This document shows, piece by piece, positions 4,694-5,472 of a DNA stretch of 5,472 nucleotides. A program made the position numbers and the translations under genes. The DNA comes from JANPJV01 sp031425695 (lineage in GTDB: Bacteria > Pseudomonadota > Gammaproteobacteria > Xanthomonadales > SZUA-5), in NCBI GenBank assembly GCA_031425695.1, contig JANPJV010000160.1, positions 1 to 5,472 of the forward strand, written 5' to 3'. The notes beneath the pieces were generated by a model, which was given only the letters and a program-made list of their open reading frames with translations, did not search any database and had not been told where the DNA came from. Positions within the stretch are counted from its first letter, which is position 1; every line of letters starts with the position of its first letter.

Positions 4694-5323
4694 CTATTCC
4701 TGCGCCACCGTCTCCAGGTGCTCGGACGCGAACACCGCGGCCGGCGAGATCGCGCGCATGTCGAGGGGGAGCTTGGCCCCGTAGCGTTCCCGCATCTTCG
4801 CTTGCACCAGCGGGTCGCTGAGATCGAATTCGCGCAGGGCCTGCAGCTCGCCGAGCTCGACGCCGAGCACGCGCTCGTACAGCTTCCAGACCACCTCCGA
4901 GCAGTACATGCGCTGGTCGGACCACTCAAAGCTGAGGTCGTAGGGGCGTCCGAGCCAGCTGCGGGCGAGCTTCTCCATGCGCGCCAGCACTTCGGGCGTG
5001 AGCACAGCCGATGCGTTCTTGAGGCGGCGCACGACATAGTGGCCGCCCTCGCCGCGCGCAATCCACTGGTTGAGTGGCGTGTACTTGACGGGCTGCACCG
5101 CCTCGAACACAAACGGCTTGCCAGCCCGGAAGAACACCATGCCCATATGGCTGTAGCGTGATCCGGTCGCACGCTGGATTGCCTGGCTCTGGCTCGAGCG
5201 CGAGGTATGGAAGATGATGTCGCCGGCCGCGAGCTCGGCTGCCGGTCCGTGCGTGCAGGCGCCGAGGAGCAGGAGCAAAAATGCCAGGAACCCGGCACGC
5301 GGTAGCGAGGTCGGAAAGCGCAT
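4694..5323 (-). CDS. Lipoprotein of the YiiX/YebB-like permuted NlpC/P60 (papain-like) family
   Basis: This 209-residue protein starts at an ATG with AGGAG six bases upstream. Residues 1-23 are a lipoprotein signal with lipobox LGAC, and Cys23 is the lipidated residue. Thr24 follows instead of Asp, so sorting to the outer membrane is expected. The mature domain opens with LAAGDIIFHTSRSSQSQAIQ (31-50), then RYSHMGMVF with His59, FVFEAVQPV with Glu74, and MYCSEVVW with Cys141. The order His, Glu, Cys is that of circularly permuted NlpC/P60 enzymes (YiiX/YebB-like). Their catalytic triad suits an amidase, protease or acyl-group hydrolase; the exact substrate of this group is not established. All three residues are present, so it is probably active. 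It converges on the tRNA-Pro gene. Just upstream, an IS630-like element begins right beside its ribosome binding site, so the original promoter has probably been displaced. Confidence 0.9.
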   Translation of the reverse strand: MRFPTSLPRAGFLAFLLLLLGACTHGPAAELAAGDIIFHTSRSSQSQAIQRATGSRYSHMGMVFFRAGKPFVFEAVQPVKYTPLNQWIARGEGGHYVVRRLKNASAVLTPEVLARMEKLARSWLGRPYDLSFEWSDQRMYCSEVVWKLYERVLGVELGELQALREFDLSDPLVQAKMRERYGAKLPLDMRAISPAAVFASEHLETVAQE

Positions 5324-5329
5324 CCAGGT

Positions 5330-5334
5330 CTCCT
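5330..5334 (-). promoter_or_regulatory. Ribosome binding site of the lipoprotein gene, abutting the IS end
   Basis: AGGAG on the minus strand lies six bases before the lipoprotein ATG and fixes this start. The next two bases upstream, 5335-5336, are TA, the target dinucleotide used by IS630-family elements. Everything further upstream appears to be IS sequence. Confidence 0.75.
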
Positions 5335-5472
5335 AGTGTGGTGTGTCAGAAATAAGTTGAACTAAATCAGCCATCTGCGGTCTATGCTGGATCATCCGCA
5401 TGAGCTTGACCAATGGCCAGGAACGGGCGCCCGCCGAAGGGTTTGGAACTGACTGATGTTGAGCGAGAAGAG
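5335..5472 (+). mobile_element. Left end of an IS630-family insertion sequence (continues past the window)
   Basis: A TA dinucleotide at 5335-5336 is followed by GTGTGGTGTGTCAG, the likely terminal repeat, then AT-richer sequence and a transposase start at 5413. IS630/Tc1-type elements insert at TA and duplicate it. The base composition of 5341-5400 is visibly richer in A and T than the neighbouring genes. The right end lies outside, so the terminal inverted repeat cannot be confirmed here. The element end could differ by a few bases. Confidence 0.65.
5413..5472 (+). CDS. IS630-family transposase, N-terminal fragment (cut by window edge)
   Basis: The first 20 codons read MARNGRPPKGLELTDVEREE. 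The start pattern MAR-x-GRP, then a short hydrophobic/acidic stretch ending in a helix of the form LT-x-x-ERE, is typical of IS630-family transposases, which open with a helix-turn-helix for binding the element ends. The catalytic DDE domain lies beyond the edge. No strong Shine-Dalgarno sequence precedes the ATG (GAGC at 5402-5405). A weak promoter may be TTGAAC (5357-5362) with TATGCT (5383-5388), but the 20-base spacing is long. The identification rests on 20 residues and the terminal context. Confidence 0.7.
   Translation, partial: MARNGRPPKGLELTDVEREE

Noticed and set aside
4278..4784. Plus-strand frame spanning the tRNA gene
   Set aside because: It runs through the tRNA, its promoter and the terminator, and ends inside the convergent lipoprotein gene.
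5335..5412. Outward promoter in the IS end reading into the lipoprotein gene
   Set aside because: No -35/-10 pair with acceptable spacing was found on the minus strand; TTGGTC and CATAGA are 21 bases apart.

Overview
The window is high-GC DNA with strongly GC-biased third codon positions. It looks like a gammaproteobacterium of the Xanthomonadales (Xanthomonadaceae, Lysobacter or Rhodanobacter relatives). The grounds are an autoregulated YtrA-type GntR/ABC operon with the GGTG-N16-CACC operator I recall from Xanthomonas, GTAG-headed REP palindromes like the SMAG repeats of Stenotrophomonas, and the general codon style. The lineage call is an inference.

Left edge (1-386): the start of a phnA/yjdM-type zinc-ribbon gene runs leftward out of the window and is cut by an in-frame amber codon after 21 codons. 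The gap that follows holds a promoter overlapped by a 26-bp imperfect palindrome, the likely operator of the next operon.

Centre left (387-2903, + strand): a compact four-gene operon. It encodes a small exported protein of unknown function, a YtrA-subfamily GntR repressor, an ABC ATPase and an ABC-2 type permease. The last three overlap or nearly abut (ATGA and GTGA junctions), so they are probably translationally coupled. The regulator very likely represses its own operon through the upstream palindrome. Homologous systems respond to cell-envelope stress; the substrate cannot be read from the sequence.

Centre (2904-4493): a convergent gap filled by two inverted GTAG-type REP elements. One of them supplies the stop codon of a leftward GT2-family glycosyltransferase with a C-terminal helical repeat region. 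A third REP copy lies inside that gene and is translated in frame. Upstream of the glycosyltransferase is about 300 bp with no convincing intact gene. It contains a perfect 10-bp hairpin and what may be the C-terminal remnant of a lost gene.

Right (4430-5472): a tRNA-Pro(CGG) gene with its own promoter, a hairpin plus U-tract in its leader, and a downstream terminator. Convergent to it is a leftward lipoprotein gene of the YiiX/YebB-like permuted NlpC/P60 (papain-like) family. Directly against this gene's Shine-Dalgarno sequence, at a TA dinucleotide, an apparent IS630-family element begins. Its transposase start runs off the right edge. The insertion would separate the lipoprotein gene from its native promoter.

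No CRISPR array, rRNA, replication origin or obvious defence system is present. The most unusual signals are the amber codon in phnA, the three REP copies (one coding, one giving a stop codon), and the precise IS junction.
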